A stretch of DNA of 5,493 bases from assembly GCA_024697505.1 (NCBI GenBank), contig JAILFQ010000017.1, positions 1 to 5,493 on the forward strand, given 5' to 3'. The DNA is from Lachnospiraceae bacterium. Lineage in GTDB: Bacteria > Bacillota > Clostridia > Lachnospirales > Lachnospiraceae. Below the pieces are notes generated by a model, which had not been told where the DNA came from, ran no database searches, and saw nothing but the letters and a program-made list of their open reading frames with translations. How positions within the stretch are numbered: position 1 is the stretch's first letter; each line of letters opens with the position of its first letter. Shown here one piece after another: positions 1-5,371 of the stretch. The translations under genes were made by a program, and so were the position numbers.

Positions 1-1
1 T

Positions 2-808
2 GAATACTACGACAGATATATGAGAGAACAGGTGCTTGAGGAACAGATACTTACGGGAGAACTTACAAAAGCACTGGAAAATGAAGAAATTAAGATGTAT
101 ATTCAACCGCAGGTAGATAAAGACGGAACAATAATAGGCGGCGAATGTCTTGCAAGGTGGGTGCATCCTGAAAAGGGCATAATACCGCCGGGAAGTTTTA
201 TTCCTATTTTTGAAAAAAACGGCCGAATTGCGGATATAGACAGGTTTATTTGGAGAGAAGCCTGTAAAACTCTAAAGAGCTGGCAGGAAAGAGGAAGGGG
301 GGATTTATTCCTTTCCGTAAATATTTCCCCTAAGGATCTTTATGTGCTCGATATATTTGGCATCTTTACCTCTCTTACCAAAGAATACGGTATTCCTGCC
401 GCAAATCTCAGGCTTGAGATTACGGAGACAGCGGTTATGTCCGATGTGGTTTACGCTCAGGGGCTTATCCGACAGCTGCAGCGGGAAGGCTTTATTGTAG
501 AAATGGATGACTTCGGAAGCGGATATTCCTCGCTTAATACCCTTAAGGATTTCAGTATGGATGTACTCAAGATAGATATGAACTTCTTAAAGCAGACAAC
601 AAGTGTTCAAAGGAGCAGGGATATTCTTGAAAGTATAATTGTAATGGCGGAAAAATTGAGGACGGATGTAATTACGGAGGGGGTTGAAACTGAGGAACAG
701 TACGAATTTTTAAAGAATATAGGATGCAAGATGTTCCAGGGTTACCTGTTTGATAAACCTCTTACGCGAAGTATGTTTGAAGCCAAAGTGGATTTTGGTC
801 AAAAATAA
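2..808 (+). CDS. c-di-GMP phosphodiesterase, EAL domain (5'-truncated by the window)
   Basis: Hydrolyses the bacterial second messenger cyclic di-GMP to linear pGpG. The frame is open to the left edge with no stop, so the true start lies outside; an internal ATG at 20 has no ribosome binding site and is used here only for numbering (M1). From M1 the EAL domain fills residues 10-255. All the residues the family needs are visible: E42 in the signature (ECLARW, so E-C-L rather than E-A-L), N101 in LSVNIS, E133/E136 in LEITE, D163-D164 in DDFGSGYSSL, K184 in LKID, E220 in EGVET, Q240 in FQGY and P247. I therefore infer an active enzyme. The residues before the domain (YYDRYMREQ...) look like a linker, such as follows a GGDEF or sensory module, so a multidomain protein is likely. 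It is followed directly by a terminator, so it ends its transcription unit. The missing N-terminus hides its signal input. Confidence 0.95.
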   Translation, partial: EYYDRYMREQVLEEQILTGELTKALENEEIKMYIQPQVDKDGTIIGGECLARWVHPEKGIIPPGSFIPIFEKNGRIADIDRFIWREACKTLKSWQERGRGDLFLSVNISPKDLYVLDIFGIFTSLTKEYGIPAANLRLEITETAVMSDVVYAQGLIRQLQREGFIVEMDDFGSGYSSLNTLKDFSMDVLKIDMNFLKQTTSVQRSRDILESIIVMAEKLRTDVITEGVETEEQYEFLKNIGCKMFQGYLFDKPLTRSMFEAKVDFGQK

Positions 809-832
809 TAGAGATTAATAGCTGTTTTACAG

Positions 833-868
833 AGTGAGACCGCAATGAGCGGCCTCACTTTTATTTTT
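833..868 (+). terminator. Rho-independent terminator of the EAL gene
   Basis: The arm GTGAGACCGC (834-843) pairs with GCGGCCTCAC (849-858) around a 5-nt loop, with one internal A-C mismatch and an extra A-T pair outside (833/859). A T-rich run (TTTTATTTTT, 859-868) follows, 25 nt after the stop codon. The end of the T tract abuts the first copy of the TGTTAAC repeat element. Confidence 0.88.
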
Positions 869-884
869 GTTAACAAATGTTAAC
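868..884. repeat. TGTTAACAAATGTTAAC element, upstream copy (putative operator)
   Basis: This 17-bp sequence recurs exactly at 987-1003. Each copy is two TGTTAAC heptamers separated by AAA, so the heptamers repeat every 10 bp, about one helical turn. Each contains the palindrome GTTAAC. This copy lies about 85-100 bp upstream of the inferred start of esterase transcription. Binding by a regulator is inferred from symmetry and placement; no protein is identified. Confidence 0.6.
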
Positions 885-932
885 CTTGCCCCGCAGGGAA
901 ATAAATAATTTAACGGTGATTTATTATAAGAG

Positions 933-961
933 TTGATATTTCGTTTGAAAACCTGTATAAC
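933..961 (+). promoter_or_regulatory. Probable sigma-A type promoter of the lipoprotein esterase gene
   Basis: TTGATA (933-938) and TATAAC (956-961) each match the housekeeping consensus at 5 of 6 positions and are 17 bp apart. Transcription would start near 967-969, giving a leader of about 60 nt that includes the downstream TGTTAAC pair and the ribosome binding site. A weaker alternative, TTGAAA (945-950) with TGTAAA (967-972) at 16 bp, overlaps it. Confidence 0.65.
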
Positions 962-986
962 AGTCTTGTAAAGAATTGCAAATTAA

Positions 987-1003
987 TGTTAACAAATGTT
1001 AAC
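987..1003. repeat. TGTTAACAAATGTTAAC element, downstream copy (putative operator)
   Basis: Exact second copy of the 17-bp element at 868-884, with repeat starts 119 bp apart. It would sit at about +20 to +36 of the esterase transcript, between the promoter and the ribosome binding site, where a bound protein could block elongation or cooperate with the upstream copy. In RNA it could also fold into a weak 7-bp AU-rich hairpin (987-993 with 998-1004, loop AAAU). Confidence 0.6.
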
Positions 1004-1017
1004 AGAAAAATTGGAAC

Positions 1018-1025
1018 AGGAGAGG
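1018..1025 (+). promoter_or_regulatory. Ribosome binding site that fixes the esterase start
   Basis: AGGAGAGG ends 5 nt before the ATG at 1031. The frame is open back to an ATG at 986, but that codon overlaps the repeat element and has no Shine-Dalgarno match. Starting at 1031 also places a proper signal peptide at the N-terminus. Confidence 0.88.
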
Positions 1026-1030
1026 TTGTT

Positions 1031-2296
1031 ATGAGAAAGATAGGTTTTGTTGCGGGTCTTATTCTTTTTCTTACGCTTATGCTTGGCGGTTGTTCAAAGG
1101 CTGAGTTTAAAGATGCGGAAAGTATAAAGACCACAAGAAACGAAATTTGGGATGAATATGTTGTTGAGGAGTCTGCTAACGAAACAAGAAAAGCAGAAGT
1201 AAAAGACAGAAAAATGGATTTTGGAGAAGTTACCATGAAATATGGTCTCCAGGTTGTGGGGGATCCGGATGAAAACGGTTATCCGCTTTACATAGCTTTG
1301 CACGGCGGCGGTGGCGGAGACGCATCCGTAAACGATTCCCAGTGGGCTGCAATGGTAACGTATTATAAAAAATATTTAAAAAACGGGGTATATGTTAATC
1401 CAAGAGGTGTTAGGGATACATGGGATTGCCATGGTAATCCGGAGTCCTATCCTCTTTACGATGAACTTATAGAAAACATGATCCTTTATAAAAACGTAGA
1501 CCCAAACAGAGTATATGTTTTGGGCTTTTCTGCGGGCGGAGACGGTGTTTATCTTATAGCACCTAAAATGGCGGACCGTTTTGCGGCTGCAAATATGTCT
1601 GCAGGACACCATAACCACACAAGTGTGTTAAGCATTAGAAATATGCCTATTTTCCTGCAGGTTGGTGAATATGATGCGGCTTACGACCGTAATAAAGTAA
1701 CGGTAGAGTACGACCTTCTTCTTGATGAGTACGCTCGTGCTTACGGTGGATATGAACATACAACCTATGTTCATTTTGAAAAAGGACATAACTTTATTGA
1801 CAATGCGCCTGCAGAACAGGTGGTTATTGCGGATAATAAGGCCTGGCTGGAAAACGGCGACAGAACGACTACCACAGCAAAAACCTATGCTATAAGCCTG
1901 CTTAACGAGTATACAAGAGATCCGCTTCCGGAGAAGGTTGTGTGGGATCTTGGAAACAGGGCAAATTTAAGAAGCGTAGAAAGTTTTTACTGGCTTTCGG
2001 CACCATACACAACCAACGAGGGTGTGCTTGTTGCCTCCTATTCAAAAGAAAACAACTCCGTAACCATAGAAAGCAGCACTCTTAACGGAGATTTTGCTAT
2101 ATTAATAAATGAAGACATGCTGGATGTATTTTCACCGATAACTTTTAACACACCTGAGGGAAGCTGCACTTTAAAACTTAAGGACCGCCTGTCTTCGGAA
2201 ACGATCAGAGAAACAACTAAGGAAAGAGGAGATAAAAACTACCAGTTCCTTGTTAAAGTTTCTTACAGCGAGCTGACCGAAAAAATCGGAAAATAG
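1031..2296 (+). CDS. Surface lipoprotein esterase, alpha/beta-hydrolase fold (PHB depolymerase/feruloyl-esterase-like)
   Basis: Predicted membrane-anchored extracellular serine hydrolase of 421 residues. Residues 1-21 form a lipoprotein signal peptide: basic MRK, a hydrophobic core, then lipobox L18-G-G-C21, so C21 should be lipidated and the enzyme tethered outside the membrane. A hydrolase core spans about 64-275: HGGGGG (91-96) as the oxyanion-hole strand, GFSAGG (165-170) with nucleophile S167, GEYDAAYDRN (212-221) with the likely acid D215 (D219 as alternative), and KGHNF (251-255) with H253. A histidine cluster, GHHNH (192-196), sits between nucleophile and acid. Residues from about 279 to 421 form an extra C-terminal region that I cannot assign. 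The family resembles COG4099-type predicted peptidases and carbohydrate-ester esterases, so an ester in plant or host polysaccharide is a reasonable but unproven substrate; a peptidase role is possible. It appears monocistronic, with its own promoter, operator-like repeats and terminator. Confidence 0.88.
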   Translation: MRKIGFVAGLILFLTLMLGGCSKAEFKDAESIKTTRNEIWDEYVVEESANETRKAEVKDRKMDFGEVTMKYGLQVVGDPDENGYPLYIALHGGGGGDASVNDSQWAAMVTYYKKYLKNGVYVNPRGVRDTWDCHGNPESYPLYDELIENMILYKNVDPNRVYVLGFSAGGDGVYLIAPKMADRFAAANMSAGHHNHTSVLSIRNMPIFLQVGEYDAAYDRNKVTVEYDLLLDEYARAYGGYEHTTYVHFEKGHNFIDNAPAEQVVIADNKAWLENGDRTTTTAKTYAISLLNEYTRDPLPEKVVWDLGNRANLRSVESFYWLSAPYTTNEGVLVASYSKENNSVTIESSTLNGDFAILINEDMLDVFSPITFNTPEGSCTLKLKDRLSSETIRETTKERGDKNYQFLVKVSYSELTEKIGK

Positions 2297-2304
2297 TATA
2301 CATA

Positions 2305-2331
2305 GGTTATATATTTGTTAACCGGTTATCC
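2305..2331. other. Palindromic element with a fifth TGTTAAC heptamer, just after the esterase gene
   Basis: TGTTAAC (2316-2322) overlaps a perfect 10-bp palindrome, TAACCGGTTA (2319-2328). GGTTAT occurs twice, at 2305-2310 and 2324-2329. Read on the minus strand, 2313-2322 is GTTAACAAAT, the first ten bases of the promoter-region element after its leading T. It lies 8 nt after the stop codon and before the terminator. It may be an auxiliary operator or simply an RNA structure; function unknown. Confidence 0.35.
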
Positions 2332-2343
2332 ATAATGTGCGCA

Positions 2344-2377
2344 CCGCCTCCGTAGAGATTACGGGGGCGGATTTTTT
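2344..2377 (+). terminator. Rho-independent terminator of the esterase gene
   Basis: An 11-bp GC-rich stem, CCGCCTCCGTA (2344-2354) with TACGGGGGCGG (2360-2370), has one T-G wobble and a 5-nt loop, and is followed by TTTTTT (2372-2377). It separates the esterase unit from the helicase unit. Confidence 0.92.
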
Positions 2378-2417
2378 ATACGGACATGCAAAAATAAGCA
2401 GTTTCTAAAAATTTTAG

Positions 2418-2445
2418 TTGGCAAAATGAGGAAAGTGTGTTAAAT
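2418..2445 (+). promoter_or_regulatory. Possible promoter of the helicase-dehydrogenase unit
   Basis: TTGGCA (2418-2423, 5 of 6 matches) and TTAAAT (2440-2445, 4 of 6) lie 16 bp apart, downstream of the preceding terminator. A start near 2452 would give a leader of about 70 nt. The -10 box is weak and this is only the best candidate in the interval. A near-heptamer, TGTTAAA (2438-2444), overlaps the -10 box and may be chance. Confidence 0.4.
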
Positions 2446-2481
2446 ATCTTTAGGACATTTGGAACATAAATGGATTTTTTA

Positions 2482-2503
2482 TGCCGAACCGGACTGTTTG
2501 GCA
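2482..2503 (+). other. Small hairpin in the helicase leader
   Basis: TGCCGAA (2482-2488) can pair with TTTGGCA (2497-2503), giving 7 bp with one G-U pair and an 8-nt loop, ending 6 nt before the helicase ribosome binding site. It might influence translation, but its stability is modest and no function is established. Confidence 0.3.
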
Positions 2504-2509
2504 CATTTG

Positions 2510-2515
2510 AAAGGA
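2510..2515 (+). promoter_or_regulatory. Ribosome binding site supporting the helicase start
   Basis: AAAGGA lies 8 nt upstream of the ATG at 2524. The frame is open back to an ATG at 2470, but that start lacks a clear Shine-Dalgarno and would add 18 residues not expected ahead of the helicase Q motif. Confidence 0.75.
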
Positions 2516-2523
2516 AATATTTA

Positions 2524-4101
2524 ATGAGATTTGACGAAACAACAATTGAACCTTCCATACTCAGAGCCGTAAAGGAAATGGGTTTTGAAGAAATGACACC
2601 TATACAGGCAGAAGCAATTCCGCTTGTTATGACAGGAAGCGACATAATAGGACAGGCACAGACCGGTACGGGAAAGACGGCAGCCTTTGGAATTCCTCTT
2701 CTTTCCATGGTAGACCCTAAAGACCACGCTCTTCAGGCCCTTATTCTCTGCCCAACAAGAGAACTTGCAATACAGGTTGCAGAAGAGCTTAGAAATATAG
2801 CAAAATTTATGCATGGAGTTAAAATACTTCCGGTATACGGAGGCCAGGACATATCCAAGCAGATAAGATCCTTAAAAGGCGGAGTTCAGGTGGTTATAGG
2901 AACACCCGGACGTGTTATGGATCACATGAGAAGACATACACTTAAACCTGAAACCGTAAAAATGATCTGCCTTGACGAAGCGGACGAAATGCTGGATATG
3001 GGCTTTAGAGAGGATATTGAAACAATACTTAAAGAGCTTCCGGAAAGCCGCCAGACGCTTCTCTTTTCTGCAACAATGCCGGGACCTATTATGGACCTTG
3101 CAAAGAAGTATCAGAAGAATGCAAAGGTAGTTAAGGTTGTTAAAAAGGAGCTTACGGTTCCAAAGATAGAGCAGTACTACTACGAAGTACGTCCTCAGAC
3201 AAAACTTGAGGTGCTTTGCCGTCTTCTTGATATGCACGACCCAAAGCTTTCTCTTGTTTTTTGCAATACAAAAAGACAGGTGGACGAACTTGTTTCCGCA
3301 CTTCAGCTTAGAGGTTATTTTGCGGATTCCTTACATGGAGACCTTAAGCAGGAGCAAAGAGACAGGGTTATGAACTCTTTCAGAAACGGAAAGACCGAAA
3401 TACTTGTAGCTACGGATGTGGCTGCCAGAGGTATAGATGTTGATGATGTTGAGGCAGTTTTTAACTATGATGTTCCGCAGGATGACGAATACTATGTACA
3501 CAGAATAGGACGTACAGGCAGAGCCGGAAGAGAAGGAAAGGCCTTTACACTTGTTGTGGGCAAGGAAATATACAAACTTAAGGATATAATGAGATACTGC
3601 AAGACAAAGATTCACCTTCAGCCTATTCCATCATTTAATGATGTTACCGCAATTAAGACAGAAAAATTGATGGATGAGATCGGAAGCAGCATTGAAGAAG
3701 GCGGACTTGACGAGTATATCAGACTTATTGAAAAGCGTCTTGATGATGAGGAATACACAGCTATTGAAGTGGCGGCAGCCTTCCTTAAAATGAAGATGGG
3801 CGGAGATTCCACCATTGAACAGGAAAAGGGCTTTGATTTCGGAGATACGGGAGCAAAAGCCGGAATGGTAAGACTTTTCATTAATCTTGGTAAGAAACAA
3901 AAAGTAAGACCTGGAGACATTCTTGGCGCAATAGCCGGAGAAAGCGGAATTAACGGCAAACTTGTGGGTTCTATAGATATGTACGATAAGTATACTTTTG
4001 TAGAGGTTCCGAGAGAATATGCGGCAGAGGTAATTTCTGCAATGAAGAATGTTAAAATAAAAGGAAAGACCATAAACGTAGAACCGGCAAACAAGAAGTA
4101 A
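2524..4101 (+). CDS. DEAD-box ATP-dependent RNA helicase with DbpA/CsdA-type RNA-binding domain
   Basis: Cytoplasmic ATP-dependent RNA-unwinding enzyme of 525 residues, of the DeaD/CsdA/DbpA group that acts in ribosome assembly, mRNA turnover and cold adaptation. All helicase motifs are present in order: Q motif (F3, then GFEEMTPIQ 20-28), Walker A AQTGTGKT (45-52), Ia PTRELA (77-82), GG (106-107), TPGR (127-130), DEAD (151-154), SAT (182-184), motif IV (LVFCNTK), motif V ATDVAARGIDV (296-306) and motif VI HRIGRTGR (326-333). A linker and helical region follow. Residues from about 447 (GMVRLFINLGKK) to 521 match the DbpA RNA-binding domain, an RRM-like fold that recruits the helicase to structured RNA, 23S rRNA in the DbpA case. 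The length is that of a complete DeaD-type protein, and no residue needed for ATPase activity is missing. Its ribosome binding site selects the 2524 start. It is probably co-transcribed with the dehydrogenase gene 16 nt downstream. I cannot say whether the true counterpart is DeaD/CsdA, DbpA or CshA, so no symbol is given. Confidence 0.95.
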   Translation: MRFDETTIEPSILRAVKEMGFEEMTPIQAEAIPLVMTGSDIIGQAQTGTGKTAAFGIPLLSMVDPKDHALQALILCPTRELAIQVAEELRNIAKFMHGVKILPVYGGQDISKQIRSLKGGVQVVIGTPGRVMDHMRRHTLKPETVKMICLDEADEMLDMGFREDIETILKELPESRQTLLFSATMPGPIMDLAKKYQKNAKVVKVVKKELTVPKIEQYYYEVRPQTKLEVLCRLLDMHDPKLSLVFCNTKRQVDELVSALQLRGYFADSLHGDLKQEQRDRVMNSFRNGKTEILVATDVAARGIDVDDVEAVFNYDVPQDDEYYVHRIGRTGRAGREGKAFTLVVGKEIYKLKDIMRYCKTKIHLQPIPSFNDVTAIKTEKLMDEIGSSIEEGGLDEYIRLIEKRLDDEEYTAIEVAAAFLKMKMGGDSTIEQEKGFDFGDTGAKAGMVRLFINLGKKQKVRPGDILGAIAGESGINGKLVGSIDMYDKYTFVEVPREYAAEVISAMKNVKIKGKTINVEPANKK

Positions 4102-4117
4102 TTAAGGGAGGTAAATC

Positions 4118-4882
4118 ATGGCTAAGTGGGCTGTTATTACCGGAGCAAGTTCCGGAATAGGAAAAGAGATTGCCAAGCTGCTCTCAAAAAGAGGCTATAG
4201 TCTTGTGCTTGTAGCGAGAAGAAGAGATAAGCTTGAAGAACTTGAAAAGGAACTTGTTAGTGAAACAGAGATTATAAGTGCAGATCTTTCTGAAAGAGCG
4301 GAGTGTGAGAAGCTTATGGAAAGGCTTTCCGACAGAGAGGTTGAGGTACTTATTAATAATGCTGGTTTTGGTGATTGCGGGGCTTTTTCCGAAACGGATA
4401 TTCAAAAGGAACTTAATATGATAGGCGTTAACGTTACTGCCATGCACCTTCTTATGAAACTTATGCTTAAAAAGATGCAGGAGTCGGGCAAGGGGTATAT
4501 TTTAAATACGGCTTCTTCAGCCGGTCTTTTGCCGGGTGGACCATATATGGCAACATATTATGCAACAAAGGCGTATGTAACTTCCATAACATTAGCGGTT
4601 GCAAGAGAATTGGAAGAGGCAAAAAGTCCGGTGTATGTGGGCTGTCTTTGCCCGGGACCGGTAGATACGGAATTTAATGCAGTTGCTAACGTGGAATTTG
4701 CTTTAAAAGGTATTTCCGCGGAGTACTGCGCGGATTATGCCGTTAAAAAGATGTTTAAGAAAAAGACTATAATTGTACCTTCTTTACAATTAAAGCTTGC
4801 GGTTTTCTTTTCAAGATTTGTTTCCAGAAAAGGGCTTGCAAAGATGGCCGGAAGCCAGCAAAAAAAGAAACTCGGAAAGTAA
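4118..4882 (+). CDS. Short-chain dehydrogenase/reductase, NAD(P)-dependent (DltE/COG0300-like)
   Basis: Cytoplasmic oxidoreductase of 254 residues, the usual length for classical short-chain dehydrogenases. The Rossmann fold starts at once with the cofactor motif TGASSGIG (8-15). Arginines at 34-36 after the second strand favour NADP(H) over NAD(H). D56 (SADLS) would contact the adenine, and NNAG is at 80-83. The catalytic set is complete: N105, S134, Y147 and K151 (YYATK); PGPVDTEF (179-186) follows. The C-terminus has a hydrophobic stretch (LKLAVFFSRFV) and a lysine-rich tail, which may favour membrane association, an inference only. AAGGGAGG (4104-4111) lies 6 nt before the ATG, and the helicase stop is 16 nt upstream, so the two genes are probably one transcript. 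The substrate cannot be read from the sequence; acyl, sterol-like or sugar carbonyls are all possible in this group. The unit ends at a strong terminator. Confidence 0.93.
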   Translation: MAKWAVITGASSGIGKEIAKLLSKRGYSLVLVARRRDKLEELEKELVSETEIISADLSERAECEKLMERLSDREVEVLINNAGFGDCGAFSETDIQKELNMIGVNVTAMHLLMKLMLKKMQESGKGYILNTASSAGLLPGGPYMATYYATKAYVTSITLAVARELEEAKSPVYVGCLCPGPVDTEFNAVANVEFALKGISAEYCADYAVKKMFKKKTIIVPSLQLKLAVFFSRFVSRKGLAKMAGSQQKKKLGK

Positions 4883-4892
4883 GAGCGGAGAT

Positions 4893-4932
4893 AAAAAAGC
4901 AGCGTGTGAAGCAAGTTCACACGCTGCTTTTT
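4893..4932. terminator. Bidirectional terminator between convergent units
   Basis: A perfect 17-bp stem, 4894-4910 with 4916-4932, encloses the loop GCAAG. Its core is GCAGCGTGTGAA against TTCACACGCTGC. Five T's end the stem on the plus strand, and the A run at 4893-4898 gives a U tract on the minus strand. It therefore serves both the dehydrogenase unit and the convergent veg gene, whose stop is at 4951. Confidence 0.93.
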
Positions 4933-4950
4933 AAGTATAATTTTTTCATA

Positions 4951-5196
4951 TTATGAGCAAAGCTCCAGCTCCACATCTCTAGTAAATACATCGGTGTATG
5001 TGTAGGATATTTCTTTATTTATGGCCGGGGATGAATCATCCAAACGAATAGTAAAAAGACAAGGATAAATATTCGTTATAACGCCTTCAGCCACATCTAC
5101 ACGATTTCTTCCTTTGTTCTCCATTATGCGCACTCTTTTGCCGACGTTACCCTTTACGTAACGAACAACAGTGCCCATATCTGCATGTTGTTTCAT
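4951..5196 (-). CDS. veg: Veg family protein (DUF1021)
   Basis: Small protein of 81 residues, close to the length of Bacillus subtilis Veg. The family signature is clear: GNVGKRVRI (16-24; GNIGKRLTL in B. subtilis), a central NKGR...EGVITNIYPCLFTIRLDD (28-54), and ISYTYTDVFTRDVELEL (63-79; VSYSYADVLTESVELN in B. subtilis), consistent with a small beta-rich fold. In B. subtilis, Veg stimulates biofilm formation by counteracting the SinR repressor; whether that role applies in this organism is unknown, and its molecular activity is poorly defined. The start is set by AGGAGGG 5 nt upstream of the ATG. The frame stays open 32 codons further to a TTG at 5292, but that would lack a ribosome binding site and almost coincide with the transcription start. 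A second in-frame ATG (residue 7) is too far from the Shine-Dalgarno. It is a stand-alone unit with a strong promoter and a shared terminator. Confidence 0.93.
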   Translation of the reverse strand: MKQHADMGTVVRYVKGNVGKRVRIMENKGRNRVDVAEGVITNIYPCLFTIRLDDSSPAINKEISYTYTDVFTRDVELELCS

Positions 5197-5201
5197 ACTG
5201 T

Positions 5202-5208
5202 CCCTCCT
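5202..5208 (-). promoter_or_regulatory. Ribosome binding site that fixes the veg start
   Basis: Minus-strand AGGAGGG, nearly the full anti-16S complement, lies 5 nt before the ATG at 5196. It decides against the longer TTG start, and its strength agrees with the abundant vegetative expression for which the gene was named. Confidence 0.9.
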
Positions 5209-5301
5209 AAAATAACATTTCTCTCCCTTGGAAACCGCATGAAACACCGACTGATTAAAAGTTAAAAATACAATCTCTATGACGTTTTCCAACTTATAAC
5301 C

Positions 5302-5330
5302 ACTATATCATGTATTTACCCTCATGTCAA
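5302..5330 (-). promoter_or_regulatory. Strong sigma-A type promoter of veg
   Basis: On the minus strand, TTGACA (5325-5330, 6 of 6) and TATAGT (5302-5307, 5 of 6) are separated by exactly 17 bp. Transcription should start near 5295, giving a leader of about 100 nt before the veg ATG. The B. subtilis veg promoter is likewise known as a strong vegetative promoter. Confidence 0.88.
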
Positions 5331-5333
5331 GCG

Positions 5334-5348
5334 AATTGTTTGACAATT
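5334..5348. promoter_or_regulatory. Palindrome directly upstream of the veg -35 box (possible operator)
   Basis: AATTGT-TTG-ACAATT is a perfect 6-bp inverted repeat with a 3-bp centre, starting 4 bp upstream of the -35 hexamer. It also places a TTGACA (5340-5345, plus strand) in inverted orientation to the -35 box. It could bind a regulator, act as an upstream promoter element or form a weak hairpin after the upstream gene. Confidence 0.35.
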
Positions 5349-5371
5349 TAAACAAAAGCCAAAAAACTGAC

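Noticed and set aside
297..302. Run of six G's in the EAL gene as a possible phase-variable tract
   Set aside because: It is too short to be a persuasive slippage site, and the frame continues intact with all motifs on both sides.
868..1003. The spaced repeats as a CRISPR array or replication-origin iterons
   Set aside because: There are only two copies of a 17-bp AT-rich element, with one long gap, no cas genes, no DnaA boxes and no replication gene. A promoter-operator arrangement fits better.
986..1030. Longer start for the esterase at an ATG 15 codons upstream
   Set aside because: It has no Shine-Dalgarno, overlaps the operator-like repeat and would put 15 extra residues before a well-formed lipoprotein signal peptide. 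The ATG at 1031 has AGGAGAGG at ideal spacing.
910..1236. 108-codon minus-strand open frame across the esterase promoter and signal peptide
   Set aside because: It is antisense to the lipoprotein signal sequence, has no ribosome binding site and runs over promoter and repeats.
868..2322. The esterase gene, flanked by TGTTAAC-containing sequences, as a mobile insertion with terminal repeats
   Set aside because: There is no transposase or target-site duplication. The upstream element is duplicated on both sides of the promoter, and the downstream match is only 10 bp and is followed by the gene's own terminator.
2470..2523. Longer start for the DEAD-box helicase at ATG 2470
   Set aside because: There is no clear ribosome binding site, and the extra 18 residues precede the position where the Q-motif region normally begins. 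ATG 2524 has AAAGGA upstream.
3618..4094. 158-codon minus-strand open frame inside the helicase gene
   Set aside because: It is an antisense shadow of the DbpA-domain region. It has a serine/proline/isoleucine-rich composition typical of reversed codons, no start signal and no recognisable family.
5197..5292. Veg with a 32-residue N-terminal extension from a TTG
   Set aside because: The extension lacks a ribosome binding site, begins about 3 nt from the predicted transcription start and has no counterpart in the Veg family. AGGAGGG points to the ATG at 5196.
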